From: Nonomuraea jiangxiensis
Lineage (GTDB): Bacteria; Actinomycetota; Actinomycetes; Streptosporangiales; Streptosporangiaceae
Direction of reading: 5' to 3'
Length of the DNA stretch: 64,000 nucleotides
NCBI RefSeq assembly: GCF_900099965.1
Contig: NZ_FNDJ01000008.1
Coordinates: forward strand, 1-64,000
Shown one piece after another: positions 36,106 to 45,442 of the stretch (its first letter is position 1; every line of letters begins with the position of its first letter). Under the pieces are notes generated by a model. It saw only the letters and a list, made by a program, of their open reading frames with translations, made no database searches and was not told where the DNA came from. The position numbers and the translations under genes were made by a program.

Positions 36106-36652
36106 TGCCCTCCACTCGGGTCCGTCGCCATGAGCCCCGGAGTAGCTCTGGGTAACCATGGACGCGGGGTGTAGCGGGGCTCACCGCCGACCCGGCTCTC
36201 GCGCTGCTACGTCCGATGATTCCAGCTGTCGATCGCTCAGGATGACCAGCCGGTGGTCGGGTGACTGGGCGGAGCCGCGCACCTACCGGAAGGTGTGCCC
36301 TGGCCGGTCGGTCCGAGTGCGTGTCGGCTGTCGCTCGTGGCAGCACGCGAACGCACGGTCCGCTGGTCCTGTCCGAACGGCGCTCGTAGAACTCCCCCGT
36401 TCCGCCGGTCCGCCCTCGCACGCCCGCGCGAAGGTCTCCCGAACCTCACGGACTCCGGACCTCCCCTCGTTGGTCCGCTCATGCGCGCACACGCACGCCG
36501 TCCGGGAAGTACGGAAACGGCCCCGCTCACGGACCGGCCCCGGTGGGCGCGAGCTCGACGTCGGCGCCGAAGAGATCTCGGCGGTCATGGTGCGCCGCGT
36601 TGTGTTCGTCACGCTGGTCGTAGCCCGCTGACCTCCTGGCATCCTTGGTGAC
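36106..36652. other. Gene-free
   Basis: Overlapping Arg/Pro/Ser-rich frames on both strands, none with a ribosome site or recognisable motif. Confidence 0.45.
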
Positions 36653-37606
36653 ATGTCCGGCACCTCGGCACGACTGCTGAACCTGTTGTCCTTGCTCCAG
36701 GCTCCGCGCGACTGGCCGGGCAGCGAACTCGCGGCACGCCTGGAGGTCAGCCCGCGCACCATCCGCCGCGACGTCGAGCGGCTGCGCGACCTCGGCTACC
36801 CGGTACGTGCGACTATGGGCGGCGAGGGCGGCTATCGCCTGGTGGCGGGCACCGCCATGCCGCCGCTGTTGCTCGACGATGAGGAGGCCGTAGCCATTGC
36901 CGTCGGCCTGCGTACGGTGGCCAGGCATCCCGTCGCGGGCATCGACCAGGCGTCCATCCGCGCGATGGCCAAGCTCCAGCAGGTGTTGCCGTCCCGTCTG
37001 CGGCACCGGGTCGGCGCGCTGAACGCCGCGACCGAGGCTCCTTCTCCTTTCTCCGGCCCGGACATCGACCCGGAAATCCTCACCGTGATCGCCGGGGCTG
37101 CGGCCGGCCACGAGCGGCTGCGCTTCACCTATGAGGCGGGCGACGGCACCGCAAGCAGGCGGCTGGTCGAGCCCTACCGCCTGGTCACCGTGGGCAGGCG
37201 CTGGTACTTGGTGGCCTTCGACAACGACAGGGACGACTGGCGGATCTTTCGCGTAGACCGCGTGAGCGCGCCCCGCCCGACGGGGGTGCGGGTGCCACCG
37301 AGGACGCCCCCGGCCGAGGACGCCACAGCCTTCGTCACCGCCAGGCTGTACTCGACGGCCCCCACCTACCGCGCCGTCGCCACCCTGCACGCTTCGGCCG
37401 AGTGGGTGGCGGCCCGCCTCGGCGACGCTGCGGGCGAGCTGGAGCCGATCGACGCCGGCACCTGTCGGCTGTCCGGGCAGAGCGACACCCTGGAGTGGCT
37501 GGCATTCCGGCTGGTCATGCTCGGCTGTGAGTTCGACGTGCACGAGCCGCCTGAGCTGGTCGACTACCTGCGAGAGATGGCCGCCAGGACGCTCCGCGCC
37601 GTGTAG
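36653..37606 (+). CDS. YafY-type HTH/WYL-domain regulator (second copy)
   Basis: The protein has 317 residues from ATG 36653. HTH_11 (WPGSELAARLEVSPRTIRRD), GGEGGYRLVAGTAMPPLLLD and WYL domain (GRRWYLVAFDNDRDDWRIFR) define the family. It is clearly homologous to but diverged from the regulator at 32650. A VOC gene follows in the same direction after 70 nt, so the pair may be co-transcribed, unlike the divergent first pair. Confidence 0.9.
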   Translation: MSGTSARLLNLLSLLQAPRDWPGSELAARLEVSPRTIRRDVERLRDLGYPVRATMGGEGGYRLVAGTAMPPLLLDDEEAVAIAVGLRTVARHPVAGIDQASIRAMAKLQQVLPSRLRHRVGALNAATEAPSPFSGPDIDPEILTVIAGAAAGHERLRFTYEAGDGTASRRLVEPYRLVTVGRRWYLVAFDNDRDDWRIFRVDRVSAPRPTGVRVPPRTPPAEDATAFVTARLYSTAPTYRAVATLHASAEWVAARLGDAAGELEPIDAGTCRLSGQSDTLEWLAFRLVMLGCEFDVHEPPELVDYLREMAARTLRAV

Positions 37607-37676
37607 GACAGACATTGACCTACACGAGGGTTAGTGTCTCCAGCACAGATTCCCGCATGCAGAGGAGCCACCCGAT

Positions 37677-38165
37677 ATGTCTGTCAAGGCGATCCCCGAG
37701 GGTTACACGACCGTCACGCCATGGATCATCTCCCGCGACACGGCCGCGGTCATCGACTACATCCGCAAGGCGTTCGGCGCCGAGGAACTGGGCCGAGTGA
37801 TCGATACCCGCGGGCTGATCGGGCACGCAGAGGTCCGCATCGGCGACGCGATCGTGATGCTGTTCGACGGCGACCCGAGTTGGCCCGCGACGCCCGCGTT
37901 CCTCCGGCTGTACGTCGAGGACGCCCGCGCCGTGCACCGCCAGGCGGTCGAGGCGGGTGGCGTCTCCATCTCGGAGGTCACCCACCTGGCTTTCGGCGAC
38001 CTGGTCGGGCGGGTGCGCGACCCGTTCGGCAACGTGTGGTGGATCCAGACCCACATCGAGGACGTGACGCCCGAAGAGATGAAGCGACGCTTCGGCGACC
38101 CGGAGTTCACCGCGGCGATGGAGTACATGCAGCGCCCCGAGACCGAGATCTTCCCCCGAAGCTGA
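37677..38165 (+). CDS. VOC-family protein (PhnB/glyoxalase-like)
   Basis: The protein has 162 residues; ATG 37677 follows GAGGAG (about 37660-37666). One VOC module with PWIISRDTAAVIDYIRKAFG, IGHAEVRIGDAIVMLFDG and RDPFGNVWWIQTHIEDV. The C-terminal tail EEMKRRFGDPEFTAAMEYMQ is common in actinobacterial members. The role is probably handling of an aromatic or small-molecule substrate under control of the upstream WYL regulator. Confidence 0.88.
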   Translation: MSVKAIPEGYTTVTPWIISRDTAAVIDYIRKAFGAEELGRVIDTRGLIGHAEVRIGDAIVMLFDGDPSWPATPAFLRLYVEDARAVHRQAVEAGGVSISEVTHLAFGDLVGRVRDPFGNVWWIQTHIEDVTPEEMKRRFGDPEFTAAMEYMQRPETEIFPRS

Positions 38166-38398
38166 CCTCGAGCGACCTGGAGGTAGGTCGCACCGCCGTG
38201 GTCCACAAACTTCACCTGGCTATCTCTTCCAGCGCTGTCGATCCCGCTCGGGAGGAAGTGGCACAGCGGCCGCTGCAGCCGGGCCAAGGGAATCCGCACA
38301 CTGGCCCGTCCAGCGCAGTGGCAAGGCAGGCCCCACCTCCACTCCTCAGCGGGTCCCAGCAACCGGGTAGGGTCGCACCATTTCGGAGGGTGTCGGGA

Positions 38399-38623
38399 TT
38401 AGAAGGTTTCCCGACAGGCTCTGATCAGGCCACGCAAGCCCTCCGGAAAATGCCGAGCCAGGCGGTCATGCAGCGGCTCGACCAGGTCGGTCAAGCGGGG
38501 ATCTTCTCCAAGGATGTCCGCGAGCTCCACGGCGTCCGCCGAGATGATGTGCATGAGGTCGATGTCGGTGCTCGTGGTCCACATGATGGCATCGATCGGC
38601 CAGTCCTTCCGGCGGCCTGCCAC
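38399..38623 (-). CDS. Short protein of unknown function, possibly a fragment
   Basis: A 74-residue frame from GTG 38623 reads DIDLMHIISADAVELADILG and then EPLHDRLARHFPEGLRGLIR. It looks coding (helical, balanced composition) but no family was recognised. It is divergent from the gene at 38661 with only 37 nt between starts. It may be the 3' part of an older gene. Confidence 0.4.
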   Translation of the reverse strand: MAGRRKDWPIDAIMWTTSTDIDLMHIISADAVELADILGEDPRLTDLVEPLHDRLARHFPEGLRGLIRACRETF

Positions 38624-38660
38624 AGGGTTCAGTACCCGGCCCGGTACGTACGCTGTGGTA

Positions 38661-39146
38661 GTGCCCAGCGAGCTATTAACAGCCCTGATTGCCGGTGCCG
38701 TCTCGTTAGTTGTGGCGGTCGCGACTGTGACAGTAAGCATCTCGACCACGCGTGCGACACTCCGGCGGGACCGTGAACGCCAACAAACTGAGTTCCGACG
38801 GGCCATGACGAATCGGCTTTACGACCGACGTGTTGCGGTTTATCCTGCGCTCTTCGCCGCTACCGGGGCATTTCGACAATCGAAGATGGCAAACGCCCCT
38901 GACGTCAAAGCTCACCTTCGAACAGCAGTCGCAGCGGTCGATGAACTACACGCTGGGGAGCTTGGACTGCTGCTCTCACCTGAGGGACACGAAGCGTTGC
39001 TGCGCCTGCGACAGGAGGTCAGGGCTGCCATGAAAGCCGAGCCTGGCGACGAGCTTACAGTTGCGATTCACAACGTATGGATCTGCAAGAACCGGCTACG
39101 TTCGGCTCTTCGGACTGACCTTGGGCTGCTATTTGATGGAGAATAA
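38661..39146 (+). CDS. Membrane-anchored protein of unknown function
   Basis: The protein has 161 residues from GTG 38661. One N-terminal membrane helix (LLTALIAGAVSLVVAVATVTVSI) leads to a basic coiled region (TTRATLRRDRERQQTEF) and a helical cytosolic domain with RLYDRRVAVYPALFAATGAF. This layout is a recurrent uncharacterised actinobacterial family. GC content is slightly lower than the surroundings. No ribosome site is seen, so it may be leaderless. Function is unknown. Confidence 0.6.
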   Translation: MPSELLTALIAGAVSLVVAVATVTVSISTTRATLRRDRERQQTEFRRAMTNRLYDRRVAVYPALFAATGAFRQSKMANAPDVKAHLRTAVAAVDELHAGELGLLLSPEGHEALLRLRQEVRAAMKAEPGDELTVAIHNVWICKNRLRSALRTDLGLLFDGE

Positions 39147-39850
39147 GCCTGGCCTTGGCCTGCTTGAGTCTGCCGGGACGTGGCTGGCGGAAACAGCCTG
39201 GGGCTCCCGCTGGACTGGGCCTCCGGCGCGGCCCAAGGAAGTCCTTGTTCCGCCTGGACGGCGTTCCTGCGCGCGCGGACAGGCGCGTAAGCGAATACAG
39301 CACCATGGGCCGCGGCAGTGCCAGCATCGGCCCGAAGAGCCAGCGTCGGCGTGGGAGCCGACGTCGGCGGCGCTGCAGGGCCGTGGGGCGGGACTGGCCG
39401 CTGGTATGGCGATCGCGGGTGCGGCCGTCGCAGCCGTGTGGATGGCCCTGAGCCACGTTGCTCACGTTCGGCCCGATCTCGCCGGACTCGGTCCCGTGCG
39501 CCGGCCAGCACCAGGTTGCCTGCAAGCGCTTACTTGGCCGCTCCGATCTCCTGCTCGGTCCTCCGCTCGGATTCGTGCGATGAGCTTTAAGAGCGGCGCG
39601 ACTCGGCTCGGATTCGCGCACCGCCCCGGAGGAGAGTTCTCCTGATCGCCGCGTCACCATGCTGTGAGGCCTGATCGAGGATCCGTGGTCAAGGATGAGT
39701 TGTGGACGATGCAGTGCACCTCGCTGCCGGGTTCGACGAGGAAGCGCAGCCTAGGTGGCCAGGCGCTGTTCCATCTCGTCCGGGGTTTGGTTGGCAGTGT
39801 CAGGTAGTGAAATCTCCGCCGGCGATCTTCCTCGACCCCGGTCGGCTAGC
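39147..39850. other. Gene-free region left of the IS481 element
   Basis: Frames on both strands are Arg/Pro/Gly-rich with no recognised family. On the minus strand near 39750-39800 a short frame reads DTANQTPDEMEQRLAT before a stop, possibly coding debris. It is a plausible landing site in decayed DNA. Confidence 0.4.
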
Positions 39851-39876
39851 TGTACTGCCCACAGAGGTTAGGTACG
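39845..39876. repeat. Target duplication (left copy) and left inverted repeat of the IS481 element
   Basis: GCTAGC (39845-39850) is the left target copy. The left terminal repeat runs 39851-39876 and contains GAGGTTAGGTACG, matching GAGGTTGGGTACG at the right end. Confidence 0.85.
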
Positions 39877-40962
39877 AGGACGACACGGGGTCGATGATCT
39901 TGTGAATGGGTGAGGGCCTTCGGTTTGGTGTGGATTGCGACATCTACACGCCAACCAGAAAGGCCCTCATGCCCCACCGTAACGCGCCGCTGACCGAACT
40001 CGGACGCCTGCGCCTGGCCCGCTGTGTCGTCGAGGACGGCTGGCCGCTGCGCCGCGCCGCCGAACGCTTCCAAGTTGCCGTGACCACAGCCCACCGCTGG
40101 GCGCAGCGCTACCGCGAATGCGGCGCCGCCGGCATGAGTGACCGCTCCAACCGACCGCACCACAGCCCGCGCCGCACCTCGACCCGGACCAAACGGCGCA
40201 TCATCAAAGTCCGGCTCCTGCGCAGGTGGGGACCGGCCCGCATCGCCTACCTACTCGGCCTGCACCCCTCGACCGTCCACCGCGTGCTGACCCGCTACCG
40301 GCTCGTCCGCCTGGCCCACCTGGACCGGGCCACCGGCCGCACCATCCGCCGCTACGAGCACGCCGCGCCCGGCGACCTGGTCCACGTCGACATCAAGAAG
40401 CTGGGCAATATCCCCGACGGCGGTGGCCACCGCGTGCATGGCCGGGCGGCAGGCGGGCGAAACAGCTCCGCCCACCGCGACCCGGACCGGCCGCGTCACC
40501 ATCACGGCCGGCCCAACCTCGGCTACGGCTACCTGCACAACGCCATCGACGACCACTCCCGCCTGGCCTACACCGAGATCCTGCCCGACGAAACCAAGGA
40601 AAGCGCCGCCGCCTTCTGGCAACGCGCCCAGGCCTACTTCACCAGCTGCGGCATCACAGTGCGCCGGGTACTCACCGACAACGGCTCCTGCTATCGCTCT
40701 CACCTGTGGCGCGACACCTTGCACGCAGCCGGCATCACCCACAAACGCACCCGCCCCTACCGGCCGCAGACCAACGGCAAAGCCGAACGCTACAACCGCA
40801 CCCTGCTCGATGAATGGGCCTACGCCCAGCCCTACCACTCCGAAACCGACCGCCGAGCCGCCCTGCCAGCCTGGCTACACACCTACAATCACCACCGCGG
40901 CCACACCGCACTGAACGGCCTGCCACCCGCCAGCCGCGTACCCAACCTCACGGGACAGAACA
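39851..40962 (+). mobile_element. Complete IS481-family insertion sequence, 1112 bp
   Basis: Imperfect terminal inverted repeats of 26 bp (20 of 26 matching) start with TGTACTG on the left (39851-39876) and, read inward, TGTTCTG on the right (40937-40962). The element is flanked by the 6-bp direct repeat GCTAGC (39845-39850 and 40963-40968), a target-site duplication. One transposase gene fills it. Intact ends, duplication and ORF suggest a recent and possibly active insertion. Confidence 0.9.
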
Positions 40963-40967
40963 GCTAG
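39969..40967 (+). CDS. IS481-family transposase
   Basis: The protein has 332 residues from ATG 39969. An N-terminal helix-turn-helix (RLARCVVEDGWPLRRAAERF, VTTAHRWAQRYRE) precedes an rve integrase core. The catalytic acidic residues are likely in LVHVDIKKLG, RRVLTDNGS and TNGKAERYN (DDE). The insertion GGHRVHGRAAGGRNSSAHRD between the first two is typical of this subgroup. The TAG stop (40965-40967) lies outside the element, in the duplicated target GCTAGC, so insertion itself completes the reading frame. Confidence 0.92.
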   Translation: MPHRNAPLTELGRLRLARCVVEDGWPLRRAAERFQVAVTTAHRWAQRYRECGAAGMSDRSNRPHHSPRRTSTRTKRRIIKVRLLRRWGPARIAYLLGLHPSTVHRVLTRYRLVRLAHLDRATGRTIRRYEHAAPGDLVHVDIKKLGNIPDGGGHRVHGRAAGGRNSSAHRDPDRPRHHHGRPNLGYGYLHNAIDDHSRLAYTEILPDETKESAAAFWQRAQAYFTSCGITVRRVLTDNGSCYRSHLWRDTLHAAGITHKRTRPYRPQTNGKAERYNRTLLDEWAYAQPYHSETDRRAALPAWLHTYNHHRGHTALNGLPPASRVPNLTGQNS

Positions 40968-40968
40968 C
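40937..40968. repeat. Right inverted repeat of the IS481 element and right target copy
   Basis: Right terminal repeat 40937-40962 (inward TGTTCTGTCCCG...) followed by GCTAGC at 40963-40968, identical to the left flank. Confidence 0.85.
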
Positions 40969-41687
40969 GTTCCCGCTCCCGTTCGGTGCCGCTCGAACGT
41001 CCGCTCACCAATCTCATGACAGACCGGCTTGATCCTTCAGCACTTCGCAGGAACGGGGCCTCGTAGCTGTCGCGTTCCTGACGCAGTCCTGTGGGGGGCG
41101 GACGACCAACCGAACCGCCGCCATCCTTCGGTGAGCGCCGACCGGGCCAGGGTGTGATTGACGGTGAGCGGGATACCCTGCTCTGAGCTATGCCCAGCAG
41201 CCATTGAAAGGGCACGAGGATCTTCTCGGCGCCGTCCGGGATGACGGCCAGACAGGGCGAGGACGGAAGCGAGCTGGCGGGTCAGGCGGGACCGGGCTTA
41301 CCCAGCGGAGCACGTCCAGGCGGCGAGCCGTTCGGCATGGACGAGCTGTACCCAGCTGCGCCCGTCGAGATCGTCGCGGGCGGCGGTGAGGAGGCCGCTG
41401 TGCGCCGTCGTGGGGTTCCCGCTGCGCAAGCTGGCGCGGCGCCTGGTCGGCGTACGGCGATCTTGAGTCCTTGATCGTCCGCCGCCGGGCCGGGTGGCAC
41501 CACGGAGAGGATTCGGGAGCGGGCGGGGGGTCGGCCGCGACCGGGGCGGGTGCGGACCTGTGGGAGCCTGGACACGTGGAGATCGGTCCCGGCAGGAGGT
41601 CCTTGCAGCGGTCAGGACGTGCCTGTCAGGTAAGAGCAGCGTGCCGGAAGGCTACTCTTTCGTCGAGGTCAGGCCGGAGTCGACGGC
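40969..41687. other. Gene-free region right of the IS481 element
   Basis: Only low-complexity Arg/Gly/Pro-rich frames, no ribosome sites and no recognised family. No gene is supported. Confidence 0.45.
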
Positions 41688-42355
41688 ATGTTGGTGATCT
41701 TCCGCTGGTGACGGGACCCGAACCTGTACGCCGTCGCGCTCGAGTATCCGACGGAGCCACGGAGCCGGTGGACCGGCCTGTCGGTGCGCTCGGCGTTGGA
41801 ATGGGCCGCGGATATCGGGGACTGGCTCAACGAGGAGCTCTGGACCGGGCTGGTCCGTCGCGCCCGGCGGAGTGTCCGCAACGGGTACGTTCTGCTGGAC
41901 CCTCGCGACGCCCCGGACATCATCCCCGCCGGCTACTTCATCAAGGCGGTTCCTCCGCATGCGACCGAGGCCGATTTCCCGCTGGTCGTCGCGGGGCTGG
42001 ACGTGATCGTCCCAGGGAACTGCTCGCCAGGGGCAGGCTCGCCTACTGGCTGCAGGTCTACGCCGAGAAGGGCGATGGCGACGACATGGGCTTCGTCGGT
42101 CAGGTGGCCACGTCCTGGGAGGACGAGCAGCGCACCACTGTCCGTCTCGAACTGGTGCACGTCCTGCCCGGCATTCCACCAGAGGTACGCCATGCGCTGG
42201 TGCGTCTCCTGGTCATCATGGCGGGCGAAGCCGGCGTTCTGCGCGTGGTGACCGAGATCGACGATGCCGCCCTTGCGGGGCTGGGGTTCCGGCCCGCCAC
42301 CGGCGGCGGCCTCATCCTGCACACCGATTCCCAGCGGGCGGCCCAGGTCGGGTGA
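41688..42355 (+). pseudogene. Decayed gene of unknown family: internal stop plus frameshift
   Basis: From ATG 41688 the frame reads MLVIFRW, then a TGA stop (41709-41711), then RDPNLYAVALEYPTEP and SALEWAADIGDWLNEELW without further stops. Near 42000-42010 the coding frame shifts: GLDV continues as PRELLARGRLAYWLQVYAEK in another frame and ends LILHTDSQRAAQVG. The reconstructed product has about 222 residues with an acidic, soluble character. Two independent lesions argue for real decay. No family was recognised. Confidence 0.6.
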
Positions 42356-42739
42356 CTCCTCCAGGCCGACCAGGGCCACACGGGCTCTCCGGTGCGGGAG
42401 TGCGTGCAGGCACGTACGTTCTGAAGTGGGCCACGCCATCCGGCCGGGCCGGATCAACGCTGGTGGCCTACTTGTCTCGTCTGCCTCTGGTAGAGGGGCC
42501 AACGGGCATCGAGGCGGGCATGCTCATTGCTCGCCAGTCCTGCAGTGCGCTGAGGACGCAGCGTGCAGGCCCTCGGGTTCTGTGTCGATCGTCAGCGTGG
42601 TTGCGGTGGCGCCGCGAGGAGTACGTCGGCGAGGCAGGAACGTTTCGGTTCAGGTCGTTGCGCTGCTCAGCCAGAGGCAAGCCCCCCGTTTACGGTCCCA
42701 AACGCCTGCGGCTGTTGGCCGTGGCCGGACAACTGGTGA
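42356..42739. other. Gene-free
   Basis: No supported gene; probably degraded sequence between two pseudogenes. Confidence 0.4.
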
Positions 42740-42930
42740 GTGGCGGCCGCCGCCTGCACCTGGGTGAAACGGGCCCGCGCGAACGGCACCGCCGGGGCGA
42801 AGCAGGCGGGCCCGGCCAAGAAGCCCGCGAGCGGGACGCTATCGTACGACGACGTGCTGGAAGAGGAGAACATGCAGGTCAAGGCCGGGATCCGGGTGCT
42901 GGAGCTGGAGCGCGACATTCTGCTCGTGCG
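42740..42930 (+). pseudogene. IS3-family OrfA remnant
   Basis: The plus strand reads TWVKRARANGTAGAKQAG and, after a gap, EEENMQVKAGIRVLELERDI. This is the end of the DNA-binding part and the leucine-zipper tail of IS3-type OrfA proteins (usually ...ENxxLRxxxExLKxA). The helix-turn-helix part and OrfB are absent. It overlaps antisense the 3' end of the poly-serine gene, so its arrival or loss may have removed that gene's natural stop. Confidence 0.5.
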
Positions 42931-43703
42931 CCCCGGTGGGCTCCCCCTCCTCCCTGGAATGGGGCCCTCTCCCCCGGTTCCGCAGGTCCACCCAGGAGAC
43001 TTGATTTCACGGTGAACGCCCTCACACTCAGCAGGTCATCGCCCGCAAAAATGCCGACGATCTTCGCGAGGGAAATCTCGATGGGATGCAATTCAGGCTT
43101 TGATGCCAGCGAGTAGACCAGCGGGCTCCCCTTGGAGGTGCCACCCGATGCGATCACCGTGTGGATCCCTTCCTCGCCGGTATATTCGTAGATGACGATG
43201 ATGTCGCCCGGTGAGACTCGCAGGGTGTCAAGGGCGTCCTCCGAGACGGGACCCTGTGATGTCGGCTCGCCCAGGAAACCCGCCCACGCGCGCGAGCCGC
43301 CCATGGTGCCGGCCATCTTCGACTGGTTCTGCACCCCGGCCAGGAACGTTCCCTTGGTTATGTGCCCGGCCTTTACCAGGGCGTACGGGAGAAGTTCGTA
43401 GCACAGCAGCTCAATGGGCGCCGTCTCATGGTCGGGGAACCCGGACGTTCGGCGCCAGGAACCTGTGCTGCCCCATTGGATGGATTCGACCCCGACCAAG
43501 GCTCTGACCGCCAAGGCGCACTTCGCACCGGGGCCGCCAGATGCGCTGCTGCTCTGCGATGACCATGAACCACTCGACGAACTGCTTGACGAACTGCTCG
43601 ATGAACTGCTGCTGCTCTGGGATGACGATGAATTGCTGGAGGAGCTCTGTAATGATGATGAGCTGCTGGAGGAAGTGCTGCTTTCGGTCGGCTGGTCTGT
43701 CAT
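42879..43703 (-). CDS. Poly-serine protein with possible Cys/His hydrolase domain, 3' end altered
   Basis: The protein has 274 residues; ATG 43703 follows GAGGGGGA. Residues 8-53 are almost all Ser, including 15 in a row. The codons used are mixed (AGC, AGT, TCA, TCG, TCC), so the tract is not simple slippage and appears kept at protein level. The domain from about 60 to 230 has IELLCYELLPYALVKAG (C101) and PGDIIVIYEYTGEEGIHTVI (H181), arranged like the Cys and His of NlpC/P60- or YiiX-like hydrolases. No signal peptide. The last 40 residues run through an IS3 remnant and are probably read-through. Function is unknown; the hydrolase idea is tentative. Confidence 0.55.
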   Translation of the reverse strand: MTDQPTESSTSSSSSSSLQSSSSNSSSSQSSSSSSSSSSSSSSSGSWSSQSSSASGGPGAKCALAVRALVGVESIQWGSTGSWRRTSGFPDHETAPIELLCYELLPYALVKAGHITKGTFLAGVQNQSKMAGTMGGSRAWAGFLGEPTSQGPVSEDALDTLRVSPGDIIVIYEYTGEEGIHTVIASGGTSKGSPLVYSLASKPELHPIEISLAKIVGIFAGDDLLSVRAFTVKSSLLGGPAEPGERAPFQGGGGAHRGARAECRAPAPAPGSRP

Positions 43704-44067
43704 GGCGAATTCCCCCTCTGTTCTGGGCAACAGTCTGATGCCGCCTCGGAGGGCTGAACAGCGCGCGCCAGTCCCGATTCCGTACCCGCTATCGGCCGAT
43801 GGTGAATAGCGCGGCGCCTTGGTGCGGGTGGCTTGCAGATCTGCGGCCTGGTGTCCGGGCTATCGGGTCCGACGGGTCAGCGCCTTGTGCTCGTGACGTG
43901 TTCGATCCGCTCGTGCGGATACGGGGTTGTCCTGCTGGCGCGAACAGGTCCCAGTAGAAGTCGTTCATGGTCGCCCAGGAAGAGGATGTTGCCGAAGTGG
44001 CCGTCGCTCACCGTGGGACATGTCCAACCGTGTGTCTCGCAGCTCCCACGGGCAGGCACCCGTCTGA
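43704..44067. other. Gene-free, possible fragment
   Basis: On the minus strand at 43877-44071 a frame reads SDGHFGNILFLGDHERLLLG, which could be a fragment of a kinase/phosphotransferase-like or other protein. It is too short to assign, and no intact gene is present. Confidence 0.35.
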
Positions 44068-45198
44068 TCAACTTTGTCTGTCGGACGCTTCACCTGTCGG
44101 GATGAGCCTTGTCTGCTCGCGCCGAACGTGACCGTGGGCGATGAGGGCGGCGAGGAAGGTCCGCTGCGCGTTCGTCAGCTCCGTGTCCTCGGTGAGGGGT
44201 TCGGGGAACGCGAGCCGGACGAACAGCCCCAGGTCCCTGTCGTAGGTCCGGCCGTCGGTCATCGCGGCCAGTCCGAGCGCCGCCGGCAGCACGGCCTCGA
44301 TCGTGTCGACGCGCGCGACCAGGACCTGCGCCAGATCGCAGCGGAGCCATCCCTCCTGGCCGAGCGCAGCGCACGCCCGTACGCCCGGATGCTCGTCACG
44401 CAGCAGTCTCTCCGGCGCTGCGCCGAGCATGCCGAGCAGCCGCGCCACGGCCGCCCGTGCCCTCGGCTCGGGTGCCGCGGCGGCCCTTTCCAGCCGCCCG
44501 ATCACGGTGGGCCGTTGCTCTCGTAGCGCGGGATGCGCCACCAGGTGAACGGCCGCCGTCAGAGCCGAGATCCGTACGGACGGCTCAGGGTCTCCGGTCA
44601 GCGGCAGCACATCCTGGAAGATGTCCGGTACGACCGCCCGGCAGGCCAGCAGGTCCCGTGCCGCCATGGCCCTGCCGAACTCCTCGTCCTCATACGCCTC
44701 GACCAACTCAGGTGGCGGCGGTTTCCGCGTCGCTGGATCCGGATCGAGCCGCCAGTCAGCCGCGCGTGCCGCCGCGCTGATCCGCTGGAGATCGGCCTCC
44801 CCGCGCCCGGCCGGACATGCCTCGGCGCGGAGCACGTCATCCGGCACATCGAACCTACAGGCTTCCGCGAACACGGCGATGTGATCGAGCAACGCCGTAC
44901 GCAACGGCCTGGGCCCGGCGTCCCACGGCAGGACATTATCGACGATCCCGGCCGTCCGGTGGTCCGCCAGCAGCCCCGCAACGATGCGGATGAACGGTCC
45001 GCTCGCCGAGTACACACTCCCCTGGTGCAGCATCGCCGCGTCCAGGTACCCGACCGCCGCGCCGCGTGCGCCGGCGTCCTCGCCGACGACCAGCGCCAGC
45101 AGGTGGAACGGCGCGTCTGAGGCGGCCCCGTACGCATGGTCGAGCTCGTCCCAGTCGACCCGGAGCAACGCCTCTTCCAGAACAAAATCCGCTGGCAC
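44068..45198 (-). CDS. HEAT-repeat-like protein of unknown function
   Basis: The protein has 376 residues from GTG 45198. It is soluble and almost entirely helical, with Ala/Leu/Arg-rich repeats such as DPEPSVRISALTAAVHLVAH, EPRARAAVARLLGMLGA and HPGVRACAALGQEG. These are HEAT/PBS-lyase-type helical pairs. Such proteins are common in actinomycetes and probably act as protein-binding scaffolds. There is no enzyme motif, and no operon partner: it is divergent from the YwqG-like gene. Confidence 0.75.
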   Translation of the reverse strand: MPADFVLEEALLRVDWDELDHAYGAASDAPFHLLALVVGEDAGARGAAVGYLDAAMLHQGSVYSASGPFIRIVAGLLADHRTAGIVDNVLPWDAGPRPLRTALLDHIAVFAEACRFDVPDDVLRAEACPAGRGEADLQRISAAARAADWRLDPDPATRKPPPPELVEAYEDEEFGRAMAARDLLACRAVVPDIFQDVLPLTGDPEPSVRISALTAAVHLVAHPALREQRPTVIGRLERAAAAPEPRARAAVARLLGMLGAAPERLLRDEHPGVRACAALGQEGWLRCDLAQVLVARVDTIEAVLPAALGLAAMTDGRTYDRDLGLFVRLAFPEPLTEDTELTNAQRTFLAALIAHGHVRREQTRLIPTGEASDRQS

Positions 45199-45442
45199 AT
45201 GCCGACATTAGCCCTCTTTCAGGTTCGACTAAGATGCCGACGGCGTGTTGTCGGATTTTGCCTTCGGATCCGATCTTGGTGGTGCATAATCCTCAGCCAG
45301 GACGGCCTTGCGCGCGCCGGCCGACGGGGTGGACGTGCCTGCGCGGAACGGGGCACTTCGAGGGCCGGCTGAGAGCAGCAGGGCTGTGCCGCAGCTCGTG
45401 CACCGTCTCTGTTCGAGATCGGATCCGGGAAGGACCGGCGGC

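Noticed and set aside
36106..36652. Several overlapping frames on both strands
   Set aside because: No start signals, biased composition and no family. Treated as non-coding.
39061..39645. 194-codon plus-strand frame between the membrane protein and the IS481 element
   Set aside because: Overlaps the end of a better gene in another frame and has an Arg/Pro/Ser-rich, motif-free translation.
43545..43690. Possible CRISPR-like or DNA tandem repeat at the poly-serine tract
   Set aside because: No regular spacer pattern; it is a low-complexity Ser-coding stretch with mixed codons.
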